Below are positions 52,364-60,857 of a DNA stretch of 64,000 nt, piece by piece. The stretch lies in contig JARRNJ010000017.1 of the NCBI GenBank assembly GCA_037385045.1, positions 3,277-67,276 on the forward strand, read 5' to 3'. The notes beneath the pieces were generated by a model. It had not been told where the DNA came from, did not search any database, and was given only the letters and a program-made list of their open reading frames with translations. The position numbers were made by a program, and so were the translations under genes. The stretch's first letter is position 1. Each line of letters opens with the position of its first letter. The DNA comes from JARRNJ01 sp037385045 (lineage in GTDB: Bacteria > Pseudomonadota > Gammaproteobacteria > JASBUN01).

Positions 52364-53065
52364 TCAGTCGGGATCGCTGTTGGCGGTGCCGGTCGGCGCG
52401 GGGCCGCGGGCGAAGTGGATGTGCTCGGGCGCCACCGCGCCGCCGGAGATAATGAAGGTCATGGCCTCGTCGATGGTCCAGTCGGTGGACGCCAGCCGCT
52501 CCACTGGCACCAGTTCCAGATAGCCGGAGGTGGGGTTGGGGGTGGTGGGCACGTAGACCGCCGCCAGCTCGCGCCCGGTCTCGTGGTCCTTCACTACGCG
52601 GGTCACGAATCCGACCGCCTTCATTTCCGGGGACGGGAACTCGATCAACACCACCCGCTGCAGTTTCTCCGGCTTTTGCTGCAAAGCGGCCACCAGCTTG
52701 CGGGTGCCGCCGTAAATGGTCTGCACCAGTGGAATGCGCTCGATGAGGCTTTCGAACGCCTGCAGCAGCTTGCGGCCGATGACGCGGGTGGCGGCCCAGC
52801 CCAGCAGATACATCAGCAGCAAGGTCAGCAGTACCGCCAGGGCCGGCTGAAACCACGGCTCCAACAGCCATCCGGCCACCGCGGGCACATGATCACGGAG
52901 GGCCTCCGCCAGGGCGCGGACCCAGGGCATGCCCACCTGCGACAACTGCGACAGCAGCAGTTTGAACACCAGCCAGGTGATCCACAGGGGCACGGCCGTC
53001 AATACGCCGGCAATGAGATAGCGCTGGGTGTAGGAAAAGAATCCCTTGCGGTCTTTGGCGGTCAT
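52364..53065 (-). CDS. DUF502-family membrane protein
   Basis: The 233-residue protein has two membrane regions (about residues 15-37 and 70-95) and DUF502 family motifs: YLIAGVLTAVPLWITWLVF, IPLVQTIYGGTRKLV and VLIEFPSPEMKAVGFVT. A soluble domain then ends with VPTTPNPTSGYLELVP. The family is widespread and uncharacterised in bacteria, and related plant proteins are membrane-bound. The ATG at 53063-53065 begins the conserved start. It is divergent from the DsrE-like gene. Confidence 0.88.
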   Translation of the reverse strand: MTAKDRKGFFSYTQRYLIAGVLTAVPLWITWLVFKLLLSQLSQVGMPWVRALAEALRDHVPAVAGWLLEPWFQPALAVLLTLLLMYLLGWAATRVIGRKLLQAFESLIERIPLVQTIYGGTRKLVAALQQKPEKLQRVVLIEFPSPEMKAVGFVTRVVKDHETGRELAAVYVPTTPNPTSGYLELVPVERLASTDWTIDEAMTFIISGGAVAPEHIHFARGPAPTGTANSDPD

Positions 53066-53240
53066 TTCAGCGGCTCCGAGGACGGGTTGCACCAGAAGCC
53101 AAGTTCTAGCATTCCCGCTGTTGGCGGACAATTGGCCAGCGCCCGGCCGCGCCGCCCCGGGTGGAATAAACGCGGCGGCGGCGGCGTCCTATCCAGGAAC
53201 AGATCACAATTTTGCAAACCCCCTGAGGAGGAAGGCACCC

Positions 53241-53690
53241 ATGCGTTTATCCATTAGTAATGCCCTCGGCCTTGCGGCCGTGCTGCTGGGCACCGTGCTG
53301 GCCGGTCCGGCCCAGGCCGGAGATTCCCATCCCTTTGCCACCGCCCACTACGTGATCCAGGTGAGCGAGGCGGACCCGGCGCGCTGGAACCTGGCCATGA
53401 ACAATGCCCAGAACCTGCAAAACGCCTACGGCCCGGACAAGGTGGAAGTGGTTATCGTTGCCTACGGCCCGGGCCTCAAGATGTTGCTGAAAAAGGCCAA
53501 GACCGCCAAGCGGGTGGAGAGCCTGTCCATGGGCGGCGTGGAGTTCGATGCCTGCCACAACACCATGAAGCACATGGCCAAAAAGCTCGGTCATATGCCG
53601 GCCATGAATCGGGCGGCCAAGGTCGTTCCCGGCGGGGTCGTGCGCATCGGCGAACTGGAGCAGAAGGGCTACTCGTACATCAAGCCGTAA
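53241..53690 (+). CDS. Exported DsrE-like protein
   Basis: The 149-residue protein has a Sec signal peptide (ALGLAAVLLGTVLAGPAQA) and a DsrE/DsrF-like fold (HYVIQVSEADPARWNLAMNN, VEVVIVAYGPGLKMLL, and VEFDACHNTM, whose Cys sits at the position of the reactive Cys of DsrE-like sulfur carriers). Exported DsrE-like proteins occur in sulfur oxidisers; sulfur relay is likely but unproved. GAGGAGGAAGG precedes the ATG at 53241. Confidence 0.8.
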   Translation: MRLSISNALGLAAVLLGTVLAGPAQAGDSHPFATAHYVIQVSEADPARWNLAMNNAQNLQNAYGPDKVEVVIVAYGPGLKMLLKKAKTAKRVESLSMGGVEFDACHNTMKHMAKKLGHMPAMNRAAKVVPGGVVRIGELEQKGYSYIKP

Positions 53691-53742
53691 CTCACTCGGT
53701 CACGGGGCTGCGGTGTTCATCGTGGCTCTGTGGCCGGGCTTC

Positions 53743-54399
53743 TCAAGGCGGCGCCACGCCGTGCAAAAAGATCTCCACCGCATGGCGCACCACCCGCCGC
53801 CGTTCCTTGGCCGGAATGCGCAACTCCTCGCCCAGGAGTCCACGCATGTAGTAGTTGCCTTTGACCATTTCCAGAAACTGCACCGCCGCCAAGTGACAGT
53901 CGTCCACCGCCAGCCGGCCGGCCTCGGTCTGCTCCCTCAGATAGTCGGCTAGCGCGCCGTAGATCCGCAGCGGCGCTGTGGCCAGGAAGATCTCCCGCAG
54001 CTGTGGGTTGCGGGCACCCTCTGCGATCAGCAGCCGGTGCACTCCGAATGCGTCCCTGGACAGGATCAGATCCAGCAGGCGGGTCCCCAGGTCGAACAGA
54101 ACATCCCCGGGTTCACGTCCCGCCAGCGCGGGCACGCTCACCTCGCCGAACGCGGTGGCGGCCTTGCGTTCGATGACCGCCCGGAACAGGCCGTCCTTGT
54201 TGCCGAACAGCCGGTAGAGGGTCGCCAGCGAACCGCCGGCGCGGGCAACGATTTCCTGCAGGCTGGCCGCCTCGAAGCCGTGCTGCAGAAACACCTCGGT
54301 GGCGACATCCAGGAATCGGTCGCGGCGCTTCAGGCCGCGTTCACGCGGCTCGTAGTCCGGGTCCGCCGCCTTGAATGGTCTGTTGTGCTCATCGCTCAT
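53743..54399 (-). CDS. TetR-family repressor of the divergent efflux operon
   Basis: The 218-residue protein has a TetR helix-turn-helix (ASLQEIVARAGGSLATLYRL, about residues 44-63) and a helical ligand domain. It is divergent from an EmrA-EmrB-TolC-type operon, with a promoter and inverted repeat between them, so it very probably represses that operon and releases it when a drug or toxic metabolite binds. The ATG at 54397-54399 fits the charged start of the family. Confidence 0.88.
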   Translation of the reverse strand: MSDEHNRPFKAADPDYEPRERGLKRRDRFLDVATEVFLQHGFEAASLQEIVARAGGSLATLYRLFGNKDGLFRAVIERKAATAFGEVSVPALAGREPGDVLFDLGTRLLDLILSRDAFGVHRLLIAEGARNPQLREIFLATAPLRIYGALADYLREQTEAGRLAVDDCHLAAVQFLEMVKGNYYMRGLLGEELRIPAKERRRVVRHAVEIFLHGVAPP

Positions 54400-54455
54400 C
54401 GGTACGCGCTGCTCCTCAGTTCGGGTGTGCCTGCTGTGCCGGGCTCGCCCGGCCC

Positions 54456-54483
54456 TTGACATGGAGAAATTGTAGTGTAAGAT
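54456..54483 (+). promoter_or_regulatory. Sigma-70 promoter of the efflux operon
   Basis: TTGACA (54456-54461) and TAAGAT (54478-54483) are separated by 16 bases, a near-consensus sigma-70 promoter directed to the gene at 54530. The -10 box overlaps the left operator arm. Confidence 0.7.
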
Positions 54484-54519
54484 TCGTTACATTCTCAAGC
54501 GTAATGTTAATTACACTAC
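54472..54519. promoter_or_regulatory. Inverted repeat, probable TetR operator
   Basis: GTAGTGTAA (54472-54480) is matched by its complement TTACACTAC at 54511-54519. A further imperfect pair lies inside (GTTACATT and GTAATG). The site lies over the -10 box and the transcript start, where a repressor would block the efflux promoter. Confidence 0.65.
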
Positions 54520-54529
54520 GGAGGGAGCC

Positions 54530-55636
54530 ATGAAGGCCATCAACAAGCGTGCGGCGATTTTGGCCCTGGTCGCGACCGTCGTCAGTGGCGGCGGCTGGTT
54601 CGCCTGGCAGTGGTATGCCGCCAATCGCTACCTCGAGACCACTGATGACGCCTACGTGCGGGCCGACACGGTGGACGTGCGGCCGGAGGTGTCCGGGCGG
54701 ATCGTTGCCGTATCGGTGCGGGAGAATCAGATCGTGCACAAGGGGCAGCCGCTGGTGAAGATCGATCCGGGAGATTTCCGCGCCCGGTACCGCCAGCAGC
54801 AGGCCCGCCTGGACGTCGCCTGGGCGTCGCTGGCGGACGTCTCCGAGCAGATCGGATTGCAGCAGAAGAAGGTGGACCAGGCGCGGGCCGGCGTCGAAGG
54901 CGCCCGCGCCGAGCTGCGGCGCGCGACCCTGGAATTGCGCCGGGCGAGGGCCCTGGAGCGCAAATCCTACGGCTCCAAGCAGCGGCTGCAGAACGCCCGC
55001 GCCGCGTACCAAGTCGCCAAGGCCGGACTGCGCAAGGCCCAGGCGGAACTCGCCGCCGCCCGGCAGATGCGGGCCGTGCTGCGCGCTCAACGCTCGCGGG
55101 CCAAAGCCGGTGTCGAGTCTGACAAGGCGGCCCTGGCCTACGCCAAGCGCCAGCTGACCAAGACTACCATTCGTGCGCCGAGCGACGGCGTGGTCGGGGA
55201 TCTGGGGGCACGCCGGGGGGCGATGGCACAGCCGCAGGTGACGCTGTTGCGCCTGGTCCCCATTCACAATGTTTATGTCACGGCCAATTACAAGGAAACG
55301 CAGATTGCCCGCATGTCCATCGGTCAGCCGGTGACCCTGCACGTGGACGCCCTCCCGGATGTCACCTTCCACGGCGTGGTCGAGTCCCTGGCGCCGGCCA
55401 CCGGGACGCAGTTCAGCCTGCTGCCGACGGACAACGCCACCGGCAATTTCAACAAGATCGTGCAGCGGGTGCCGGTGCGGATCCGGGTGACCGGGCCCAA
55501 GGCCAGCCTGGCGCGCCTGCGCCCCGGGCTGTCGGTGGTGCCCGCGGTGGACACGCGGCGGTTCCACACGCAGCTGTCGTACCTCGCCGACTCTCAGTCG
55601 GTCGCGGAGCGCAGCCGCGCAGCCGCGCGCCATTGA
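54530..55636 (+). CDS. HlyD/EmrA-family membrane fusion protein
   Basis: The 368-residue protein has one N-terminal membrane anchor (about residues 8-27) and the lipoyl/barrel-sandwich motif TTDDAYVRADTVDVRPEVSG (residues 38-57). A long coiled-coil hairpin (about 90-220) follows, then the second lipoyl half with RAPSDGVVGDLGARRGAM. It is a periplasmic adaptor between an inner-membrane transporter and TolC. The ATG is preceded by GGAGGGAG. A DHA2 transporter and a TolC-like gene follow in one operon. Confidence 0.92.
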   Translation: MKAINKRAAILALVATVVSGGGWFAWQWYAANRYLETTDDAYVRADTVDVRPEVSGRIVAVSVRENQIVHKGQPLVKIDPGDFRARYRQQQARLDVAWASLADVSEQIGLQQKKVDQARAGVEGARAELRRATLELRRARALERKSYGSKQRLQNARAAYQVAKAGLRKAQAELAAARQMRAVLRAQRSRAKAGVESDKAALAYAKRQLTKTTIRAPSDGVVGDLGARRGAMAQPQVTLLRLVPIHNVYVTANYKETQIARMSIGQPVTLHVDALPDVTFHGVVESLAPATGTQFSLLPTDNATGNFNKIVQRVPVRIRVTGPKASLARLRPGLSVVPAVDTRRFHTQLSYLADSQSVAERSRAAARH

Positions 55637-55661
55637 GTCCGACCCGGCGGAGACACCGACC

Positions 55662-57206
55662 ATGCCGCACACTGACACTCTGCCGCCGATCCGCCAGCGC
55701 ATTGGTTTTGTCGCGGCCCTGATCGGCATGTTCATGGCGATTCTCGACATTCAGATCGTCGCCAGTTCACTGAACGAAATTCAGGCCGGGGTATCGGCGA
55801 CCCCGGACGAGATTTCCTGGATTCAGACCGCTTACCTGATCGCCGAAGTAATCATGATCCCGCTGTCGGGCATGTTGACACGGGTGTTGTCCACCCGCGG
55901 CGCCTTCGTCGTGTCGTGCCTCGGTTTCACCCTGGCCAGTCTCGGCTGCGCCCTGGCCCATTCTCTGGGCACGCTGGTGGCACTGCGGGCAGTGCAGGGG
56001 TTCATCGGCGGGGCCATGATCCCGATCGCCTACGCGGTCAGCTTCGGCATTTTCCCCAAGCGGGTGATGGGCATCGTGCAGGCGGTGATGGGTCTGACCG
56101 CCACGGTCGCCCCGTCGATCGGCCCCACGCTCGGCGGCTACATCACCGAACATGCCAGCTGGCACTGGTTGTTCCTCGTGAACCTGCTACCCGGTCTGGT
56201 GGCGGCCGCCGGCGTGTGGTTCTTTCTCGATCTCGACAGGGCCGACCGGAAAGCTTTGCGCCGCATCGACTTCGTTGGCCTGGCGTTAATGGGGATTTTC
56301 CTCGGGGCGCTCGAGTATGCGCTGGAGGAAGGGCCGCGCGACGACTGGTTCAGCAGCCGCACGATCACCCTCACCGCCGCCGCCAGTGTCTTGGCCGCAG
56401 TCCTGTTCCTGGTGCGCACCCTGCGGGCGAAACACCCGATCGTGGACCTGTATGCGTTCCGGAACCGGAACTTCGCCCTCGGGTCGGCGCTCGGCATGCT
56501 CGTGGGTGTGGCGTTGTATGGGCTCGTCTACCTGATGCCGCTGTATTTCGGCGAGGTGCGCCACTTCAACAGCCTGCAGATCGGCGAGGTCATGTTCGTC
56601 ACCGGCGCCGCCATGTTCCTCACCGCGCCCGTCGCCGGACGGGCGTCGGACAAGGTCGACCCGCGCATCCTGCTGACCATCGGCCTGACACTGGTCGGGG
56701 CCGGTTCGCTGCTCAACGCCAACCTGACGGCACAGTCGGGCTACTGGCAATTCTTCTGGCCCCAGGTGGTGCGCGGCGCCGGCCTGGTGTTGTGCATGAT
56801 TCCCATCACCCGCATTGCGCTGGGGACCCTGCCGGCCGACGAGCTCAGCAACGCCAGCGGCCTGTTCAATGTGTTGCGCAACCTGGGCGGGGCGTTCGGC
56901 CTGGCGATGATGGACACTTTTCGGGACGCGCGCTTCGACTACCACTGGTCGCAGTTGATCCCGTCGGTCGATACCGCCCGCCCGGTGGTGGCCCACCAGC
57001 TTCACCACATCCAGGCGCTGCTTGCCGGTGCGGTGCCCGACCCGGCCGCGGCCGCGGTCAAGGTGCTGGGCCAACGGGTCGCGGTTCAGGCGCAGACGCT
57101 GGCGTTCAACGACATTTTTCTGTGGCTGGGCGCCGCCTATCTGGCGGCGGTGCCGCTGATGTTGTGGATGCGCAAACCCGCCGGTGCGGCCGTGGCTGCG
57201 CATTGA
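55662..57206 (+). CDS. DHA2/EmrB-family multidrug transporter (MFS)
   Basis: The 514-residue protein has 14 predicted membrane helices and the MFS/DHA2 signatures: LDIQIVASSLNEIQAG in helix 1, ISWIQTAYLIAEVIMIPLSG, and the antiporter motif C-like sequence GPTLGGYITEHASWHWLFLV. It would export drugs or toxic metabolites in exchange for protons through the EmrA-type adaptor. It starts 25 bases after the adaptor gene and ends 53 bases before the TolC-like gene. Confidence 0.93.
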   Translation: MPHTDTLPPIRQRIGFVAALIGMFMAILDIQIVASSLNEIQAGVSATPDEISWIQTAYLIAEVIMIPLSGMLTRVLSTRGAFVVSCLGFTLASLGCALAHSLGTLVALRAVQGFIGGAMIPIAYAVSFGIFPKRVMGIVQAVMGLTATVAPSIGPTLGGYITEHASWHWLFLVNLLPGLVAAAGVWFFLDLDRADRKALRRIDFVGLALMGIFLGALEYALEEGPRDDWFSSRTITLTAAASVLAAVLFLVRTLRAKHPIVDLYAFRNRNFALGSALGMLVGVALYGLVYLMPLYFGEVRHFNSLQIGEVMFVTGAAMFLTAPVAGRASDKVDPRILLTIGLTLVGAGSLLNANLTAQSGYWQFFWPQVVRGAGLVLCMIPITRIALGTLPADELSNASGLFNVLRNLGGAFGLAMMDTFRDARFDYHWSQLIPSVDTARPVVAHQLHHIQALLAGAVPDPAAAAVKVLGQRVAVQAQTLAFNDIFLWLGAAYLAAVPLMLWMRKPAGAAVAAH

Positions 57207-57259
57207 TCCGATCCTTGCACGACCCGACGGTCTGACCGCCTTTGCAACAGGAGCATCCC

Positions 57260-58528
57260 ATGAAACGCTTGCTGGTGATTTCGCTTTGTCTACTGACGCC
57301 TTTGGCCGCCGCTGCCGGGCCCATGCACAATCTGGCCGCGGCCGCCGCAATCGCGCTGCGGCACGACCCGCGGATCGCCCGCGCCGGGGCGCGCTTGCAG
57401 CAGCAGCGCGCCGGGCGCGATCAGGCGCTTTCAGGTTACCGGCCCGACGTGTCGCTGGTCGCCTCCGCCGGACGGGCCCGCTACGACGCCAATCGTTATG
57501 ACGACCCGGCCCGTGCGCCGAAGATGCTGGAGTTGAGCGTCGATCAGCCGGTGTATGACTTCGGCCGCACCTCGGCCGACGTGCGGGCCGCGGAAGCGGA
57601 CGTACTGGCCGCTGGTGCGGGCCGCTCCGCTGCCGTCATCGACGTCATCCGCGACGCGGCCATTGACGCCCTGGGCGTGGACCTGGCGCACCGCCGGCTG
57701 GCCACGGAAACGCACAACCTTCGCGTGCTGGGGCGGCGGTTGGCGTACACCCGGGCCAAGTTCAAGGCCGGCGACTTCACCGGCACCGATGTGGCCCAGG
57801 CCCGCGCCCGTTATGCGCACGCCCGGGCCCGCCGCCGGCGGGCATCTGCGGCCGTCTTGCAGGCGCGAGCGCGGCTGCAGCGCCTCACCGGGTCGCCGGT
57901 CGACGTCAGGCTTGCGCGGCAGCCGGCGATCCGGGTTCCGGATACGCTGGGTGAGGCGCTGGCGGACCTGGATTCCCACCCGGCGGTGACCGCGGCCAGG
58001 CAATCGCTTTTGGCCGCGCGGCAGTCGCTGGCCCGGGCCCGCGCGCAACTGCGGCCTCGAATTGACCTGATTGCCGCCGTGGGGCGCGACGAGCAGACGC
58101 GCTTTTCGGACACGGCGACCGGCTACTGGCAGGCGCGTTTGCAACTGCGGGTGCCGTTGTACGCCCAAGGCTGGAACCGGGCCGCCGTCCGCCGCGCTCA
58201 AGGCCGGTTGAGCGAAGCCGAGACGCAGCTGACCTCGGTGCGCCGTCGGCTGAAGGAGCGCGTGCGCCGGGCCTGGTCCGCACGCGCGGCCGCCGCCGAC
58301 GAACTCTCGGCGGCCCGGGCGCAACAACGGGCCGCGACCGTGGCGTTGGCGGGGGTGGAATCGGAGTTGGCGCTCGGTTCCAGGACCGTCGTTGACCTGC
58401 TCAACGCCCAGCAGGAACTGCGCGATGCCAGGTTGGCGGTGCTGGGCGCGCGCTACCGCCGGGCGGTCAGCGGCTTGCGTCTGCTGGCGGCAACGGGGCG
58501 GCTGCGACTGGCGAGTCTGCGCCGCTGA
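57260..58528 (+). CDS. TolC-family outer-membrane efflux protein
   Basis: The 422-residue protein has a signal peptide (cut near AAAAGP), two TolC-type repeats of long helices, and the barrel motif LSVDQPVYDFGRTSADVRAA with its counterpart LQLRVPLYAQGWNRAAVRRA. It would complete a tripartite pump with the adaptor and DHA2 transporter. The ATG at 57260 has ACAGGAG 7 bases upstream. Its last 62 bases overlap, tail to tail, the end of the MotB-like gene on the other strand. Confidence 0.9.
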   Translation: MKRLLVISLCLLTPLAAAAGPMHNLAAAAAIALRHDPRIARAGARLQQQRAGRDQALSGYRPDVSLVASAGRARYDANRYDDPARAPKMLELSVDQPVYDFGRTSADVRAAEADVLAAGAGRSAAVIDVIRDAAIDALGVDLAHRRLATETHNLRVLGRRLAYTRAKFKAGDFTGTDVAQARARYAHARARRRRASAAVLQARARLQRLTGSPVDVRLARQPAIRVPDTLGEALADLDSHPAVTAARQSLLAARQSLARARAQLRPRIDLIAAVGRDEQTRFSDTATGYWQARLQLRVPLYAQGWNRAAVRRAQGRLSEAETQLTSVRRRLKERVRRAWSARAAAADELSAARAQQRAATVALAGVESELALGSRTVVDLLNAQQELRDARLAVLGARYRRAVSGLRLLAATGRLRLASLRR

Positions 58529-59525
58529 CCGGCGCCGGTTCGCGCCCGGCTCCGGCAATGCCGCTGCTGTGCTCGTTCAGGTGAACGACCAACGACACGC
58601 GGCGATTGCGGGCCCGGCCCGCGGCGGTGTCATTGCCGGCCCGGGGCCGGGTGTCGGCGTAGCCGATGGCGCGCAGCCGGTCGGCGCTTACACCACACTG
58701 GATCAGGAACCGCGTGACGTTGGTGGCGCGGGCGGCGGAAAGCTCCCAGTTGGACGGATAGCGGGCCGTGTGGATGGGCCGGTTGTCGGTATGGCCCTCC
58801 ACCGACACTGGGTAGGCGCTTTGCTTTAGCAGTTCGGCCACGCGCTCGAGGACCTGCCGCCCGGCGGGTTTGAGGTCGGCACTGCCCGCATCGAACAATA
58901 CGTCGTCCTTGATCACCAGGTTGACCTTGGTTGCCGTGCGGGCGACCTCCACCTGATCGCGGATATCCGCCGGGACCACGAAGGCTGTCGCGGTAGCCGG
59001 CGAGGCGAGGTGGGCCGCCGGCGCAGCTGACGCCGGTTGCGCGGTGGGCCTGGCTTCGGGTTTCGCGGGCGAAGCCCCGCTGCGTACAGCGGCCGCCACT
59101 GTCAGGTCGATCGGGTTGAACAGGGCGTTGCGCAGCTGTTGCCCGAAATCGGCGGAAGGGCCCGGGGCATGGCGCCTGGGCGTGGCCGTAGCGGTGCTGT
59201 TCGACGTGTGGCCGACGGGCTTGCGGGCATTGGCGGCGGCCGGCGTCGGCGCATGCCGCGGCGCCACCGGGCTGCCAGTCGGTTCGGTTTTACTGGATGG
59301 TGTGGAAACATGGGCCACGACCGACGCCGGGTCGGGTTTTGTCGGATCAGGTGTTCGCTGCACCACCAGCAACACCACGAACAGGGTCAACAGCAGCATG
59401 AGGATGTCGACGAAACTGACCATCCAGCCGTCGCTCTCGGGCGGCGGATCGACATCCGCCGGCGCCGCGGCGAAGTCGTAGCGTACCGGGTGGACAGGCG
59501 CCGGAATGGGGCCGGTGGGCCGCAT
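58467..59525 (-). CDS. motB: MotB/OmpA-family flagellar motor-like protein
   Basis: The 352-residue protein has a single membrane helix with the conserved Asp of MotB (VSFVDILMLLLTLFVVLLV, about residues 36-54) and a long Pro/Ala-rich periplasmic linker (about 60-170). The C-terminal OmpA peptidoglycan-binding domain has LFDAGSADLKPAGRQVLERV, VEGHTDNRPI and NWELSAARATNV. The family pairs with MotA as a proton-driven stator. The linker is longer than in classical MotB. Its 3' end overlaps the TolC-like gene by 62 bases. No other flagellar gene is in the window. Confidence 0.88.
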   Translation of the reverse strand: MRPTGPIPAPVHPVRYDFAAAPADVDPPPESDGWMVSFVDILMLLLTLFVVLLVVQRTPDPTKPDPASVVAHVSTPSSKTEPTGSPVAPRHAPTPAAANARKPVGHTSNSTATATPRRHAPGPSADFGQQLRNALFNPIDLTVAAAVRSGASPAKPEARPTAQPASAAPAAHLASPATATAFVVPADIRDQVEVARTATKVNLVIKDDVLFDAGSADLKPAGRQVLERVAELLKQSAYPVSVEGHTDNRPIHTARYPSNWELSAARATNVTRFLIQCGVSADRLRAIGYADTRPRAGNDTAAGRARNRRVSLVVHLNEHSSGIAGAGREPAPVSGADSPVAAAPLPPADASR

Positions 59526-59531
59526 CGCCGT

Positions 59532-60344
59532 TCAGGCCGCCTTGAGCATGGACGGCGCGGCCGGGGCGGCGTCGTGCTGCTGCAGGACGTAGGTCGTCAA
59601 CGCCTCCTTGATCACGGTCGGGTGGCGGCGTTGATAGAGCAGGACGATGCCCTCGACGATCATGTTCATGACCATCACCCGGTGCTGTATCCGCCGCTCC
59701 ATCTTCATGGCCAGGGGCTTGAACACCATGTTGGCGAGCACCAGGCCGTAGAGGGTGGTGATCAGGGCAAAAGACATGGTCTGGCCGATCACCGGCAGGG
59801 CGGCGTGGCCCAGATTGCCAAGCATCTGGATGAGGCCGAACAGCGTGCCCAGCATGCCGAATGCCGGAGCAAAGGTGGCGAGGGTGCGCAGTATATGCGC
59901 GTCGCCCTGCTCCTTGGCGCGCACTGCGGCGATGCGCCATTGCATGACCTTGACGATGTCGTCCAGCGGTTCGCGGTCGATGACCAACTGCGCGCCGGTG
60001 CGCAGCAACGGATCGCCGACCTGGTCGAGCGCCTGTTCGGCGGCGGCGATATTGCCGGCGCGGTGCCAATGGGCCACGTTCAACAGCTGGTTGAGTTCAT
60101 CGTCGATGCTCACGTCGTGGTCGTGAAGCAGCGTGCGCAGGGATTTCAGCACCCGCAGCACGTCGGCGGCCGGCCGGCTCACCAGGGTGGCAGCCAGGGT
60201 CCCGCCCAGGACCATGAGCAGCCCGGGGAGATTGAACAGGGTGGCCAGGTGCTCGTGGGAGACCGTGGCGGTCACAGTCAGGATCATCAGCCCGCCCAGC
60301 AGGCCGATGAGGGTCGATTTGCGCGTCGCGGTCATTCGGTGCAT
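59532..60344 (-). CDS. motA: MotA-family proton-channel stator protein
   Basis: The 270-residue protein has four membrane helices and MotA signatures: LLMVLGGTLAATLVSRP, FAPAFGMLGTLFGLIQML and QTMSFALITTLYGLVLANMV. The charged cytoplasmic loop between helices 2 and 3 is present. AAGGAGGG lies just before the ATG at 60342-60344. It ends 6 bases before the motB-like gene, so the two are cotranscribed. The pair could be a flagellar stator or a PomA/PomB-type motor for another surface function. Confidence 0.9.
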   Translation of the reverse strand: MHRMTATRKSTLIGLLGGLMILTVTATVSHEHLATLFNLPGLLMVLGGTLAATLVSRPAADVLRVLKSLRTLLHDHDVSIDDELNQLLNVAHWHRAGNIAAAEQALDQVGDPLLRTGAQLVIDREPLDDIVKVMQWRIAAVRAKEQGDAHILRTLATFAPAFGMLGTLFGLIQMLGNLGHAALPVIGQTMSFALITTLYGLVLANMVFKPLAMKMERRIQHRVMVMNMIVEGIVLLYQRRHPTVIKEALTTYVLQQHDAAPAAPSMLKAA

Positions 60345-60653
60345 GGCTGCCCTCCTTAATGACCCTGACCTCAGCAAGTTTCGTACCCGTGCTACAACGT
60401 GCGCCGGGTTGACGAACCAATGCATTGAATTACGGTCGGAAATTGAATCGTTGCGTGCTGCTGGCGGCAATGTCGGCATGACGCCGACGGGGCGGGGCGG
60501 CAAATGATTGCCTCCCGACGCGGCAAGCGGGTGCGCACGATCCCATACCCGCTCCGGGGTTGGTGGCCGGCCGTGCGCGGCGGGGGCGAAGCGGCCATAA
60601 TGAAGGGTCGGGGACCGGCCGAGCCGGCACCCGGAGCGACTCAGGAGACTGGC

Positions 60654-60806
60654 ATGGCAGATACTTCAACAGGCTGGACCCGCAACCAGGTCATCGGTCT
60701 GTCCGTGTTTGTTGCCGCCGTGATCGCATCGGCGGTCATGATCGGCATGGGCGTCAACGGCATCCCATTACCCCGCTGGCTGGTGGCTCTGGCAGGCATA
60801 CTGTGA
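60654..60806 (+). CDS. Small single-helix membrane protein
   Basis: The 50-residue protein has one membrane helix (about residues 12-33, VIGLSVFVAAVIASAVMIGMG) and a C-terminal partly hydrophobic segment. The ATG at 60654 has AGGAG 7 bases upstream, which supports expression. No family or function is recognised. It is divergent from motA and convergent with the protease gene. Confidence 0.5.
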   Translation: MADTSTGWTRNQVIGLSVFVAAVIASAVMIGMGVNGIPLPRWLVALAGIL

Positions 60807-60857
60807 CGTTCCTGCGGGGCTGCCCCGGGTGCGGTTGGCCGATGGCGCCGCCGCGCG

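Noticed and set aside
52016..53257. A 413-codon plus-strand open frame
   Set aside because: Antisense to the b561 and DUF502 genes, with no motif.
59037..60359. A 440-codon plus-strand open frame
   Set aside because: Antisense to motA and motB; His/Gln-rich composition typical of a shadow frame.
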